DNA of 64,000 nt from Pseudomonas viridiflava (GCF_900602065.1 NZ_UWFN01000116.1:62001-126000), one strand, 5' to 3'; counted from the stretch's first letter, positions 8,223 to 17,410 are shown. Numbers and translations: made by a program. The notes: generated by a model not told the origin, from the sequence alone.

Positions 8223-9761
8223 ATGAACAAGACCCGCCGACTGTGTCTGATCCTGGGTGACCAGTTATCTGAAGACCTTGCCTCGCTGGCTGAACTGGAT
8301 GCCGAGCACGATGCTGTCCTGCTGGTCGAGGTCATGGAGGAAGCCAGCCACGTTCCGCATCACCCGCAAAAGATCACGTTGATTTTCAGTGCCATGCGCC
8401 ATTTCGCCGAGGCATTGAAGGCGCGAGGTGTTTGTGTGCACTACGTCAGGCTCGATGACCCGCAGAACAGCAGCTCGGTACCTGGCGAGTTGCATCGTTG
8501 GCACTCGTTGTTGCAGCCAGAAACGTTGCACCTGACCGAGACCGGTGACTGGCGTCTGGAGCAATCGATCAGGCAGTGCGGCTTACCGGTCCAGTGGCAC
8601 AGCGACACGCGCTTTCTCTGCAGTCGCGCCGAGTTCTCTGACTGGGCTCAAGGTAAAAAACAGCTGCGGATGGAATTCTTCTACCGCGAAATGCGCCGCA
8701 AAAGCCGGTTGTTGATCAATGGTGACGGCACACCGGTCGGGGGTGCCTGGAACTTCGACGCAGAAAACCGCAAGGCGCTGCCCAAAAACGTGCGAGCCCC
8801 CTACCCGGCTCGTTTCTCTACGGATGCAATCACTCAGGAAGTGATCACGCTGGTTCGGGAAAGGTTCTCCAGTCGCTACGGTGCTTTGGATAATTTTGAT
8901 TACCCGGTGACTCATGCCGAGGCCCAGTCTCTCTGGGAGTACTTCCTGGACTATGGCCTGGCAGGCTTTGGCGATTATCAGGACGCAATGGCCAGCGATG
9001 AACCGTTTCTTTTCCATGCGCGCATCAGTGCGGCCCTGAACATTGGTCTGCTGGATCTGCGCCAGTTGTGCAGCGATGTGGAGTCGGCATATTGGTCGGG
9101 CAGGATTGCGCTGAATGCCGCAGAGGGTTTCATTCGTCAATTGATCGGCTGGCGCGAGTATGTCCGCGGCGTGTACTGGTTGCAGATGCCGGATTACGCC
9201 AGCGGTAATGCTTTCGGTAACAGCAGGCCGTTGCCAGAGTTTTACTGGACCGGCAAAACCAGAATGAACTGCATGCGCCAGGCCATCGGCCAAAGCCTGG
9301 AATATGCCTATGCCCACCATATTCAACGGCTGATGGTGACGGGCAACTTCGCGTTGCTGGCAGGCATTGCGCCGCCTCAGATATGCGAATGGTATCTCGC
9401 GATTTATATGGATGCGTTCGACTGGGTCGAATTGCCTAACACGCTGGGCATGGTCATGCACGCCGATGGCGGCTATCTCGGCTCAAAGCCTTATTGCGCC
9501 AGTGGTCAGTACATCAAGCGCATGTCCAACTACTGCGGCGATTGTGCCTACAAAGTGAGCGAAAGTACTGCCGACAATGCGTGCCCTTTCAACGCTCTGT
9601 ATTGGCATTTCCTGATGCGTCACGGCGATGTTTTGCGCGGTAATCAGCGCATGGGCATGATTTATAAAAATCTCGACCGCATGGACGAATCCAAACAGGA
9701 AGCACTCTGGCAGCGTGGCGAGATGTTGCTTGCCAAACTGGATGCGGGTGAGTTGGTTTGA
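8223..9761 (+). CDS. Cryptochrome/photolyase-family protein (FeS bacterial type)
   Basis: A 512-residue flavoprotein of the bacterial iron-sulfur cryptochrome/(6-4) photolyase branch. An N-terminal alpha/beta domain starts CLILGDQL. The helical FAD domain contains GWREYVRGVYW and the VTGNFALLAG / VELPNTLGMVMHADGG stretch. A C-terminal Cys group (YCGDC and NACPF with an upstream Cys in QICEW) would hold a 4Fe-4S cluster. Family members repair UV (6-4) photoproducts or act as light sensors. AGAAGG lies 5 bp before the ATG. A direct-repeat candidate operator is upstream, and a DUF2256 gene often found beside photolyases follows. Repair versus sensing cannot be decided here. Confidence 0.92.
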   Translation: MNKTRRLCLILGDQLSEDLASLAELDAEHDAVLLVEVMEEASHVPHHPQKITLIFSAMRHFAEALKARGVCVHYVRLDDPQNSSSVPGELHRWHSLLQPETLHLTETGDWRLEQSIRQCGLPVQWHSDTRFLCSRAEFSDWAQGKKQLRMEFFYREMRRKSRLLINGDGTPVGGAWNFDAENRKALPKNVRAPYPARFSTDAITQEVITLVRERFSSRYGALDNFDYPVTHAEAQSLWEYFLDYGLAGFGDYQDAMASDEPFLFHARISAALNIGLLDLRQLCSDVESAYWSGRIALNAAEGFIRQLIGWREYVRGVYWLQMPDYASGNAFGNSRPLPEFYWTGKTRMNCMRQAIGQSLEYAYAHHIQRLMVTGNFALLAGIAPPQICEWYLAIYMDAFDWVELPNTLGMVMHADGGYLGSKPYCASGQYIKRMSNYCGDCAYKVSESTADNACPFNALYWHFLMRHGDVLRGNQRMGMIYKNLDRMDESKQEALWQRGEMLLAKLDAGELV

Positions 9762-9818
9762 CACGACTTCTTTGTCCGGGCGGCCTGACAGCGGATCATG
9801 GAATTCACGCGTTTCTTC

Positions 9819-9907
9819 TGTAGGAGTGAGCTTGCTCGCGATAGCGGTAGAACTGTTGAGAAATTATCGCCTGACCAGACGCTATCGCGAGCAAGCTCAC
9901 TCCTACA
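9819..9907. repeat. REPIN (paired REP elements)
   Basis: Two 28-bp arms, beginning TGTAGGAGTGAGCTTGCTCG and ending in its exact reverse complement, face each other across a ~33-bp spacer. This is the Pseudomonas GAGCTTGCTCGCGAT REP family arranged as a REPIN. Confidence 0.9.
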
Positions 9908-9993
9908 GGGCCTAAGTTTCACTGCTCGACAGGCGCACTCCTAAAGAAGTGCATTTCAATGCAAAGGACTGAGATTTTCATGCGAGCAATGCG

Positions 9994-10134
9994 TTGAAGA
10001 AGAGTGAACTGCCAGTAAAAGCCTGCGTTGTCTGTGGCTTGCCCTTTACCTGGCGCAAGAAGTGGGCTCGCTGCTGGGATGAGGTTCGTTACTGTTCGGA
10101 GCGTTGCCGGCGGCACAAGCACGCCGCTCATTAA
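9994..10134 (+). CDS. DUF2256 small zinc-ribbon-like protein (TTG start)
   Basis: A 46-codon frame starting at TTG encodes a basic, Cys-rich peptide: [18 protein letters not shown], then [20 protein letters not shown] and a short RRHKHAAH tail. The CxxC and CSERC pairs and the [10 protein letters not shown] core match the DUF2256 family as I know it, which commonly sits beside photolyase/cryptochrome genes. No ATG is available in frame; a stop (TGA) lies 24 bp upstream of the TTG. The two Cys pairs suggest one bound zinc. Function is unknown. It sits between the photolyase/REPIN and an isochorismatase gene. Confidence 0.82.
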   Translation: MKKSELPVKACVVCGLPFTWRKKWARCWDEVRYCSERCRRHKHAAH

Positions 10135-10253
10135 TATCGCGTCCATGTCCGAAAGCGTCCTGCATACGGCCGAGCGCTGTCTGTTGCCGCATTTGTCTGG
10201 CCCATACCATGACCTCTGAAGCTCACACACCATAGAAGCCAAGAGGACAGACC

Positions 10254-10796
10254 ATGAGCAACAGAGCCCTGATTGTCATTGATGTACAACATTCCTTCCG
10301 CCACTCCGCCTATTGGTCCGAAACCGACCTGCCGGGCTACCTGAAAAATCAGCAGGCGTTGATTGACGGCTGTGTCCAGCAAGGCATCCCCGTGGTACAA
10401 GTCTTCCACGTTGAGGAGCAGGGACACTTTTCCCTGGCTTCGGGCCATGTGAAAACCCTGGACGAGGTATCAATCAACCCTGACGTGATCATTCACAAGC
10501 GTCAGCACAGCGCTTTCGCAGGCACCCCACTGACTAGTTGGCTGAGGGAGAGAAACATCAATTCATTGATCATCAGCGGTATCCGTACCGAGCAGTGTTG
10601 TGAAACCACTACGCGGCACGCCTCGGACAGTGGCTTCAATGTCGACTTCGTCAGCGAGGCGACGCTGACGTTCCCCATGACTCACTCACGCACGGGCCGC
10701 ACTTATAGTCCGGCGGACATTCGTGAGCGTACCGAATTGGTGCTGGAAGACCGCTTTGCCCGGATCACCACCGTCGCCCAGGCACTGGCAGGTTAA
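10254..10796 (+). CDS. Isochorismatase-family cysteine hydrolase
   Basis: A 180-residue member of the isochorismatase-like hydrolases. The catalytic triad can be seen as Asp in VIDVQHSF, Lys in IHKRQHSAF and Cys in RTEQCCETTTRHA, with the usual cis-peptide-type strand just before the Cys. The enzymes hydrolyse amides such as nicotinamide or ureidoacrylate, or isochorismate. AAGAGGA lies 8 bp ahead of the ATG. It is followed after 3 bp by a GlxA-type regulator, an arrangement that suggests the regulator controls, or senses the substrate of, this enzyme. The substrate is not identifiable. Confidence 0.88.
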   Translation: MSNRALIVIDVQHSFRHSAYWSETDLPGYLKNQQALIDGCVQQGIPVVQVFHVEEQGHFSLASGHVKTLDEVSINPDVIIHKRQHSAFAGTPLTSWLRERNINSLIISGIRTEQCCETTTRHASDSGFNVDFVSEATLTFPMTHSRTGRTYSPADIRERTELVLEDRFARITTVAQALAG

Positions 10797-10799
10797 ACA

Positions 10800-11774
10800 A
10801 TGATCGTTCCGGTGCTGTTTGTACTGCTGCCCAATGTACTGATGCTTGATCTCGCAGGCCCGGCGGAAGTACTGCGCCTGGCCTCGCAACTTGAAGGCCC
10901 GAACGGGCTGGATTTTGATTTGCAGTACGTCAGCCCGGTGCCCTCACTGCAATCATCAATCGGCCTGCCACTCGCAGGTCTTGCGCCCTTGCCGGAGACC
11001 CTGGTGCCGGGGACGATGGTCGTGCTGGTGGGTTCCACAACAAACCTGTCACCTGCTGGCCAACTGGAATTCGAGTCAGCCAGCGCCGCAGTCACTGACT
11101 GGTTGCGCCGGGTATTCGAGCCGTCAGCAGAGCGGCTGGTGTGCATTTGCGCCGGGGCGTTAAGTGCCGCAAGAGCGGGTTTGCTGGACGGCCGGCAATG
11201 CACCACCCACCACTCCCTTTGCGCGACGTTGCAGGTTCTCGCGCCAACGGCACGAGTCCTGGAAAACCGCCTGTATGTGACTGACGGTCAAATCAGCTGC
11301 AGCGCTGGCGTCACGGCGGGCATAGACCTGATGCTGCATCTGCTCGCCGAACTGGCAGGACCACAACTGGCCTGCGCGGTGGCTCGGGACATGGTCGTGT
11401 ACATGCGGCGTGGCGGCGCAGACCCGCAACTGTCGCCCTGGGTCAGCGGCCGCAACCACTTGCATCCCGCGCTGCACCGGGTGCAGGACGCACTCACCGC
11501 AGCACCGTGCGATGACTGGAGCGTGACTCGCATGGCAAGCCTGGCCTGTACCAGCAGCCGACACCTGGCGCGTCTTTTCCATGAGCATGCAGGAGTCAGC
11601 CCGCTCGATTACTTACACCGGCTACGGGTAAGCGTCGCCCGCGAACTGCTGGCCCAGTCAAGCCTTGATATGGAAGCGATTGCTGAACGCGCAGGTTTCG
11701 GCTCGGCCAGGCATCTACGCCGTATCTGGGGCAAGTACGAAACCGCTCCGCCATCGGAAAGCCGGTGCGTTTAG
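10800..11774 (+). CDS. GlxA-family transcriptional regulator (DJ-1/PfpI + AraC HTH)
   Basis: A 324-residue regulator with two parts. Residues ~1-190 are a DJ-1/PfpI-like amidotransferase fold with the nucleophile-elbow sequence CICAGALSAARAG. The last ~100 residues hold two helix-turn-helix units of the AraC/XylS family (MASLACTSSRHLARLFHEH and IAERAGFGSARHLRRIW). GlxA regulators sense small metabolites and activate transcription. It begins 3 bp after the isochorismatase stop and so is likely translated from the same message. No separate promoter is evident. Confidence 0.9.
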   Translation: MIVPVLFVLLPNVLMLDLAGPAEVLRLASQLEGPNGLDFDLQYVSPVPSLQSSIGLPLAGLAPLPETLVPGTMVVLVGSTTNLSPAGQLEFESASAAVTDWLRRVFEPSAERLVCICAGALSAARAGLLDGRQCTTHHSLCATLQVLAPTARVLENRLYVTDGQISCSAGVTAGIDLMLHLLAELAGPQLACAVARDMVVYMRRGGADPQLSPWVSGRNHLHPALHRVQDALTAAPCDDWSVTRMASLACTSSRHLARLFHEHAGVSPLDYLHRLRVSVARELLAQSSLDMEAIAERAGFGSARHLRRIWGKYETAPPSESRCV

Positions 11775-12019
11775 GCCCCCACTCCGGAGTCAGTTGCAGG
11801 ACGTATATAACGGGGTGATTGATGTACTCATGAACCTCACTCAGCAGTCTTTGCTGATTTATCAGTCTAGTGCGCGCTACACATGGCTTTTATATTGATG
11901 CCCGGATGCATCAGGGTCGCAAGCGCTTGAGTAAGCGCGATATCGCTTTCCTCTTCCCCTCCCCGTCACGGTGCTCCGCTCCCGATCAGGCTCATCTATC
12001 TGGAACTGCAGAGAGCGCT

Positions 12020-12613
12020 ATGACCGACACTTATGACCCCACACGCCGCGCAGTGATGATTGCGCTTGCCGCGCTACCGCTTAGTGGAACTGCGTCCGCA
12101 TATAGCCAGTCGGGCGAAGTCCAGCGCAACGGATCGCGGACCCTCGTGGCGTACTTCTCCCGCTCTGGAAATACGCGTGTCGTCGCAGGCTTGATCCAGC
12201 GATCGCTGGCCACTGACGTGTTCGAAATCCGGACCGCCTCGCCCTACCCCGAGGATTATCTAAAGACTGTGGAGCAAGCCCGGCAGGAGCGTGACGCGGG
12301 TTACGAGCCGGAACTGGAAGTGAAGATTTCTGACATACAGCACTACGACACCGTGTTACTTGGCTTCCCTGTCTGGGGAGAAACCGCTCCACCAGTGATT
12401 CGCGCATTCCTGAGCGCACACGACCTGGCCGGTAAAACACTGATTCCGTTTATCACCCATGGAGGCTATGGCCTGGGTAATAGCTTGAAGGTCCTTTCAA
12501 GCCACGCCCCTAAAGCCCGACTGCTGGAAGGTTTCGTGATGCAGGCCGATCAGGAAAGGCAAACCATGAACAGCGTCGAGAGTTGGTTGAGCGAAGCAAA
12601 GCTCAAGGGCTGA
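12020..12613 (+). CDS. Flavodoxin-like protein with a putative export signal
   Basis: A 197-residue protein. A flavodoxin fold starts at TLVAYFSRSGNTRVVAGLI, the FMN phosphate-binding loop SRSGNTR, and later carries LLGFPVWGETAPP and PFITHGGYGLG typical of flavodoxin_4 proteins. Unusually, the first ~30 residues read TRRAVMIALAALPLSGTASA, a twin-arginine followed by a hydrophobic stretch and an AxA-like cleavage site, suggesting Tat or Sec export. The ATG at 12020 has GAGAG 6 bp upstream; an in-frame ATG further up (11870) would bury the signal. It probably carries FMN for electron transfer or quinone reduction. It precedes an SDR gene by 33 bp. Confidence 0.82.
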   Translation: MTDTYDPTRRAVMIALAALPLSGTASAYSQSGEVQRNGSRTLVAYFSRSGNTRVVAGLIQRSLATDVFEIRTASPYPEDYLKTVEQARQERDAGYEPELEVKISDIQHYDTVLLGFPVWGETAPPVIRAFLSAHDLAGKTLIPFITHGGYGLGNSLKVLSSHAPKARLLEGFVMQADQERQTMNSVESWLSEAKLKG

Positions 12614-12646
12614 ACGCTTCAGAATTATCACTTTGAGGAAGCAGGC

Positions 12647-13471
12647 ATGGATCAGGTAACCGTCGTTATCGGCGCAGGCTCGATTGGTCAGGCGATTGCC
12701 CGACGGGTCAGTGCGGGCAAGCATGTATTGCTGGCCGATTTGAAGCAGGAAAACGCCGACGCCGCAGCTAAAGTATTGAGTGATGCGGGCTTTGAAGTCA
12801 GCACTACCCTCGTCGATGTGTCTTCGCGCGCATCGGTGGAAGCCTTGGTAAAAACCGCCACAGGCCTTGGGGAAATCACTGGTGTGATTCACGCGGCCGG
12901 GGTCTCTCCTTCCCAGGCGCCTGCGGCCGTCATTCTGCGGGTTGATCTCTACGGCACGGCGCTGGTGCTTGAGCTGTTTGGTGAGGTCATCGCCAAAGGT
13001 GGCTCGGCCATCGTCATCGCCTCACAGTCCGGGCACCGTTTGCCTGCGCTCACGGCAGAAGAAGATAAAGCGCTGGCATTGACACCGGTAGAAGAACTGC
13101 TTGCGCTGGACATGCTTCAGCCGGACAAAGTGACGGACCCACTCAACGCGTACCAGATATCCAAACGGGCCAATTCATTACGTGTCCGGGCGCAAGCTAT
13201 TCGCTGGGGTAAACGCGGCGCGCGGGTCAATACCATCAGCCCCGGCATCATCTTCACGCCGCTGGCCAAAGACGAATTATCCGGGCCGCGTGGCGAAGGC
13301 TATCGGCGGATGATTGAAACCAGTGCCGCCAAACGCGGCGGCACCCCCGATGAGGTTGGGGCCGTGGGCGCGCTGTTGATGGGGCCGGAAGGCACATTTA
13401 TCACCGGCAGCGACATCCTCATGGACGGTGGTGTTACAGCGCAGTACTGGTATGGCGAGGATAGGGGCTGA
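12647..13471 (+). CDS. SDR family oxidoreductase
   Basis: A 274-residue short-chain dehydrogenase. The cofactor motif near the N-terminus is divergent, GAGSIGQAIA instead of TGxxxGIG. The catalytic Ser is in VIASQSG, the YxxxK pair in YQISK, and the ending is TGSDILMDGG, so the active site looks intact. An extra ~25-residue segment after the Ser strand (PVEELLALDMLQPDKV) distinguishes a subgroup of SDRs. GAGGAAGCAGGC before the ATG is a good ribosome binding site. It is 33 bp downstream of the flavodoxin gene and probably co-transcribed. Substrate unknown. Confidence 0.87.
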   Translation: MDQVTVVIGAGSIGQAIARRVSAGKHVLLADLKQENADAAAKVLSDAGFEVSTTLVDVSSRASVEALVKTATGLGEITGVIHAAGVSPSQAPAAVILRVDLYGTALVLELFGEVIAKGGSAIVIASQSGHRLPALTAEEDKALALTPVEELLALDMLQPDKVTDPLNAYQISKRANSLRVRAQAIRWGKRGARVNTISPGIIFTPLAKDELSGPRGEGYRRMIETSAAKRGGTPDEVGAVGALLMGPEGTFITGSDILMDGGVTAQYWYGEDRG

Positions 13472-13505
13472 ACGAACGCCCAAACCACAGAGTTGCAATA
13501 CCCCC

Positions 13506-13577
13506 TGTAGGAGCTGCCGAAGGCTGCGATGGCGGTGTATCAGGCATAACTGATCGCAGCCTTCGGCAGCTCCTACA
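13506..13577. repeat. REPIN (paired REP elements, second family)
   Basis: Arms of 25 bp starting TGTAGGAGCTGCCGAAGGCT and ending in its reverse complement enclose a ~22-bp spacer. This is the GCTGCCGAAGGCTGCGAT REP family of Pseudomonas. It lies between convergent genes. Confidence 0.9.
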
Positions 13578-13606
13578 GAATATGCATTTCAGGCTCCACC
13601 TGGGGC

Positions 13607-14377
13607 CTAGCGGATCTCATTGACGTACATGAAGTGCTCGGTGCTCGCACGCTGGTGGGTCATCATTACCGGCGTGGCCGCCTGATCGAATGACACTGCA
13701 TCAATGATCATCAGCGCATGGGGCGCAGTCAGTTCCAGCAGACGGCAATCCTCTTCATTGGCAAGGCCAGCGGTCAGTTGCTCGCGCACGGCGGCAACTC
13801 GCAGACCGTACTGTTCCAGCAAATAGCGATAGAGCAACTCTGGCAGCTCATCCGGGCCCGGGAAATCCGGTACTTTGCTGGCCACAATCGTGAACTGCTC
13901 GTGCATGGCGGCCACGCCGTCGATGCTGCGCAGACGGTGCAATCGATACACCGGGCTGCCTGCTTCGATCAGGAGCTTTTCGGCGTCCTGCGCACTGGCT
14001 TCGCCCAACTGATAATCGAGCAATACAGTTCGCGACTTGAGCAGTGCCCCTTCCTTATTGTGCAAACGGAAGTACTGGAAGAAATAGCGCAGGTTGTGCA
14101 GTGGCGCCCAGCCAGTCACCACGGTGCCCGTCTTGCGACGGCGCATCAGCATCCCTTCAGACACCAGTTCGGCCAGTGCGCGGCGGATGGTGCCAACTGA
14201 CACGCCGAAATCAGCGGCCAGCGCGTTTTCGCTGGGTATCACCGTACCGCTGGTCCACTCGCCGAGCAGAATCGCCTCGGATATCTGCCGTTTGACCACT
14301 TCATAAAGGGGCGCACTGTCGTTTTCGCTCAGCCGCGAAAAATTCCCGGATGCGGGCGGCGAATTGCTATCTGTCAT
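13607..14377 (-). CDS. GntR/HutC-family transcriptional regulator
   Basis: A 256-residue regulator. A winged helix-turn-helix in residues ~22-90 (PLYEVVKRQISEAILLGEW, then SENALAADFGVSVGTIRRAL) is followed by a UTRA effector domain of ~150 residues. HutC-type repressors bind a small acid or amino-sugar ligand. It is transcribed divergently from the M20/ABC transporter operon, with only ~70 bp between the starts, so it most likely controls that operon. A candidate palindromic site lies in the gap. The ligand is presumably the transported compound or a breakdown product, which is inference. Confidence 0.92.
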   Translation of the reverse strand: MTDSNSPPASGNFSRLSENDSAPLYEVVKRQISEAILLGEWTSGTVIPSENALAADFGVSVGTIRRALAELVSEGMLMRRRKTGTVVTGWAPLHNLRYFFQYFRLHNKEGALLKSRTVLLDYQLGEASAQDAEKLLIEAGSPVYRLHRLRSIDGVAAMHEQFTIVASKVPDFPGPDELPELLYRYLLEQYGLRVAAVREQLTAGLANEEDCRLLELTAPHALMIIDAVSFDQAATPVMMTHQRASTEHFMYVNEIR

Positions 14378-14412
14378 CTTTTTTCCTTGACGGGCCGTGC
14401 GTGGATACTTAA

Positions 14413-14427
14413 CTATAAACTATATAG
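14413..14427. promoter_or_regulatory. Candidate GntR operator
   Basis: CTATA and TATAG form an inverted repeat around a 5-bp centre in the short gap between the divergent GntR gene and the first M20 gene. AT-rich GntR/HutC operators of about this size are common; binding is not shown. Confidence 0.4.
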
Positions 14428-14446
14428 AAATACATCGAGAGCAAAA

Positions 14447-15727
14447 ATGACGACGAATGCAGCGCTGAAACAGGCACTCCAGTCGATCGAAGCGGATCAT
14501 GATTCGCTCATCAGCGATCTGCAACGAATGATCGCCGTGGACACCTGTTTTCCTCCAGGAGCAGGCTATGGTGCCTTTGCCGACCTGATGGAAGAATTGG
14601 TTACGCCACTGGGCCTGAACACCCGACGCGTCACGGTGCCCGAGGCGCTGTGGCAGACCCGCAGTGGCGAAGCCTATGGTGAGCGGGTCAATCTTGTCGC
14701 TCGTCAGCCTGGCGATCAGGAAGTGTGCAGCCTGTATTTCCACGTCGACACGGTACCGCCCGGCGACGGCTGGACCCAGCCGCCACTGCAACTGACCGAG
14801 GTTGACGGCAAGCTCATCGGACGCGGCACGGCTGACATGAAAGGCAGTATCGCCTCTACCCTCGCCGCCTTGCGCGCCGCGCAGCGTTTCAATTTGCCGT
14901 TGCGCTACTGCCCCTCGCTGCTGCTGTGCACTGATGAAGAAGGCGGGTTGTACCCCGGCATTCGATATCTGGCTGAACAGCAACTGGTCGAAGGTCATAT
15001 CCTCAGTTTCAACGGCGGCGCGGCTCCGCGCATCTGGGCGGGCTGTTTCGGCAGTATCGATGTGAAGATTACCGTCAAAGGGCGGTCTTCTCATTCGGGT
15101 GAGCCGGTCAACGCGATCAACGCCATCGAACAGAGCCTGCCGCTCCTGAATGCGCTGCACAGTCTTAAGCAGCAGGTGCAACAGCGGGCCTGGCCGATGC
15201 CTGCACCTCCGCACTACAACGGCGCCCCGCTGATTTCACGCATGACGCTGGCCGCTGCGCACGGTGGCAGCAAGGGATCAACCGTGCCGGCGCAATTCGA
15301 GATCCTGATCAATCGCCGCTATGCGCCGCAGGAGCCATTCGAGCAGGTCATGGCGGAACTGCAGCAATGCATCGATGCCGCCATGGCTGACAGCGAAGCG
15401 TTGTCCGTTGAACACGAAATCATTGGTCATCTGGCGCCGGTTGCCGACCCTACAGGCCCGCACTGGCCACGCTGGCAGGCGGCACTTGGGGTTGGTTTTG
15501 GCTTCACTGAAGAACAATTCCAGTGCTATGGCTCATCGAGCAGTTCGGACATGGGCTGGGTACAGCAAGCCGGCATTCAGGAGATTCTCCTGGGGGGGCT
15601 GATCCGTCCGGAAAGCCGGATCCATGCCGCTGACGAATACACCACGCGCGGCGACCTGGTCGCGCTGGCGCAATCGATTCTGGCTTATCTGGCAGCGGAC
15701 TTCACCCCGCCAGCTCAGCCCGACTGA
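14447..15727 (+). CDS. M20-family metallo-amidohydrolase (ArgE/DapE-like)
   Basis: A 426-residue M20 peptidase/deacylase. Visible ligands and catalytic residues are HVD (His99, Asp101), GTADMKG (Asp130), TDEEGG (Glu164 base, Glu165) and a late RIHAADEYT (His), with a dimerisation domain starting SSHSGEPVNAINAIEQ. The third ligand region usually reads EPT but here is SFNGG, so one Glu/Asp ligand may be changed. Relatives remove acyl groups from N-acyl amino acids or split dipeptides. The ATG at 14447 follows GAGAGC; an upstream in-frame start at 14387 would run into the regulatory gap. It is the first gene of the peptide ABC operon. Confidence 0.9.
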   Translation: MTTNAALKQALQSIEADHDSLISDLQRMIAVDTCFPPGAGYGAFADLMEELVTPLGLNTRRVTVPEALWQTRSGEAYGERVNLVARQPGDQEVCSLYFHVDTVPPGDGWTQPPLQLTEVDGKLIGRGTADMKGSIASTLAALRAAQRFNLPLRYCPSLLLCTDEEGGLYPGIRYLAEQQLVEGHILSFNGGAAPRIWAGCFGSIDVKITVKGRSSHSGEPVNAINAIEQSLPLLNALHSLKQQVQQRAWPMPAPPHYNGAPLISRMTLAAAHGGSKGSTVPAQFEILINRRYAPQEPFEQVMAELQQCIDAAMADSEALSVEHEIIGHLAPVADPTGPHWPRWQAALGVGFGFTEEQFQCYGSSSSSDMGWVQQAGIQEILLGGLIRPESRIHAADEYTTRGDLVALAQSILAYLAADFTPPAQPD

Positions 15728-15823
15728 ACACTGTAAGCCCCGAAGACCGGCATCAAGACTGGTTATCGGCTTAGTTTTACCTTGGCTGCCCTACGTCCAC
15801 TCATTACCCAGTGAAGTATCGCC

Positions 15824-17395
15824 ATGAATACAGTTTTCAGGCTCAACCGCCGTCGTTTCCTGACCACCTCCGCCATTGTTACCGGCGCAGCGATGCTGCC
15901 GTTTTCCAGTACGCTCTGGGCAGCCGCCGCTGCACGCAAGGGCGGCACCCTGCGGATCAGCGTCGATCAGGCGGTTGGCATGCTCAATCCGCTGCTGGCG
16001 CGGGTCAATCCTGAGTATTTGCTCAGCGAATTGCTTTACAACGGGCTGACGCGTCTGAGCCAGGACATGCAGGCCGAACCCGACCTGGCTCAATCCTGGA
16101 GCCATAACGATAGCCTTACGGAGTGGACGTTCACGCTGCGCAGCAACGTGCTCTTCCATGATGGCAGTACTTGTACGGCCAAGGACGTCGCCGCCAGCCT
16201 GCAGGCGATCCTTGATCCGAAAACGGCCTCACCCGGCCTGCGCAACATCGGCCCGATCCAGAGCGTAGAGGCGCTGGATGATTTGCGCGTCAAGCTGACC
16301 ACCAGCGCACCGTACGCCGACCTGCCGGTAAGCCTGGCTTACCCGGACGCCAAGATCGTCCCGGCTGCCATTGTGCAAGGCGATCTGAACCGCCTTTCCC
16401 GCGAAGCCGTGGGCACCGGTCCTTTCAAGTTGGTGTCGTTCGAACCTGAGCGCATGGTCGTGGTTGCCCGCAACGAGCGTTTCTACGACCCGCAGCGTCC
16501 GCATCTGGACCGTGTCGAAATCCGTGTATACCCCGACCCGTCTTCAGAAAGCTCAGCGGTGATGTCCGGCGACATCGACCTCATGCTTTCCGCGCAGGCC
16601 ACTGAGTTCAGCCGTCTCAGTGAAGCCAGCGGGGTCAAAGGCCTGCGCGTCGCGTCCGGTCAATTCCTGAACATCAACATGGCCTGCGATCAACCGCCGT
16701 TCAACGACGTTCGCGTTCGCCAGGCACTGTCCCTGTGTGTTGACCGCGCAGCGCTGGTGGATTTTGTTGCTGAAGGCTTTGGTACGCCCGGCAACGACAC
16801 CCCGCTCAATGCCGCGTACCGCTACCACAGCGACATCGCCTTGCGCGAAGCCAACATTGAGCAGGCAAAAAAACTGCTGGCCGATGCCGGTTATCCCAAC
16901 GGGCTGGACATCACACTGGTTGCCTCGGACAAACCGTCCACACGCACCCAGCTCGGCATTGCGGTACGCGAGATGGCCAAGCCTGCCGGTTTCAACATCA
17001 ATGTGGCGACCATGGCCAACAGCACCTATCTGGATCAAGTCTGGAAGAAGGGCAACTTCTACGTTGGCTTCTACAACATGCAGCCCTCCGCCGACGCAGT
17101 GTTCTCGCTGCTGTACACGTCGAACGCTGCCTGGAACGAAACCCGCTGGAACAACGCCGAGTTCGACGCGGCGGTGGCTGCTGCGCGTGGTACCGACGAC
17201 CCGGTCAAACGGGCGGCCCTTTACGCCACCGCGCAGCAACTGATGCACGAGCAAGTGCCTTCACTGATCCCGACCTTCTTCGATGTGCTCGCCGCTCAGC
17301 GCAATTACGTTCAGGGCTATCAACTGCACCCACGCGGTGCGGTATTCCGCCTTGATCAGGCATGGCTGGATGACAGCGCGCCCAAGCGTGGATGA
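15824..17395 (+). CDS. ABC transporter substrate-binding protein (peptide/opine type, Tat signal)
   Basis: A 523-residue family 5 extracellular solute-binding protein (DppA/OppA class). It begins with a twin-arginine signal, RRRFLTT at residues 9-15, a hydrophobic stretch and an AAA-rich cleavage region, and no lipobox. The mature part shows GGTLRISVDQAVGMLNPL, AEPDLAQSW, WTFTLRSNVLFHDGS and the late AAARGTDDPVKRAALY patterns of the family. It captures di/oligopeptides or related acylated compounds in the periplasm and feeds the permeases encoded next. The gap to the first permease is 15 bp. Confidence 0.93.
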   Translation: MNTVFRLNRRRFLTTSAIVTGAAMLPFSSTLWAAAAARKGGTLRISVDQAVGMLNPLLARVNPEYLLSELLYNGLTRLSQDMQAEPDLAQSWSHNDSLTEWTFTLRSNVLFHDGSTCTAKDVAASLQAILDPKTASPGLRNIGPIQSVEALDDLRVKLTTSAPYADLPVSLAYPDAKIVPAAIVQGDLNRLSREAVGTGPFKLVSFEPERMVVVARNERFYDPQRPHLDRVEIRVYPDPSSESSAVMSGDIDLMLSAQATEFSRLSEASGVKGLRVASGQFLNINMACDQPPFNDVRVRQALSLCVDRAALVDFVAEGFGTPGNDTPLNAAYRYHSDIALREANIEQAKKLLADAGYPNGLDITLVASDKPSTRTQLGIAVREMAKPAGFNINVATMANSTYLDQVWKKGNFYVGFYNMQPSADAVFSLLYTSNAAWNETRWNNAEFDAAVAAARGTDDPVKRAALYATAQQLMHEQVPSLIPTFFDVLAAQRNYVQGYQLHPRGAVFRLDQAWLDDSAPKRG

Positions 17396-17410
17396 ACCGA
17401 GGATAAACCT

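Noticed and set aside
8583..9461. 292-codon minus-strand open frame
   Set aside because: Antisense shadow of the photolyase coding sequence.
11775..12019. Extended N-terminus of the flavodoxin from an ATG at 11870
   Set aside because: The added residues lack coding character and would mask the export signal; ATG at 12020 has a ribosome site.
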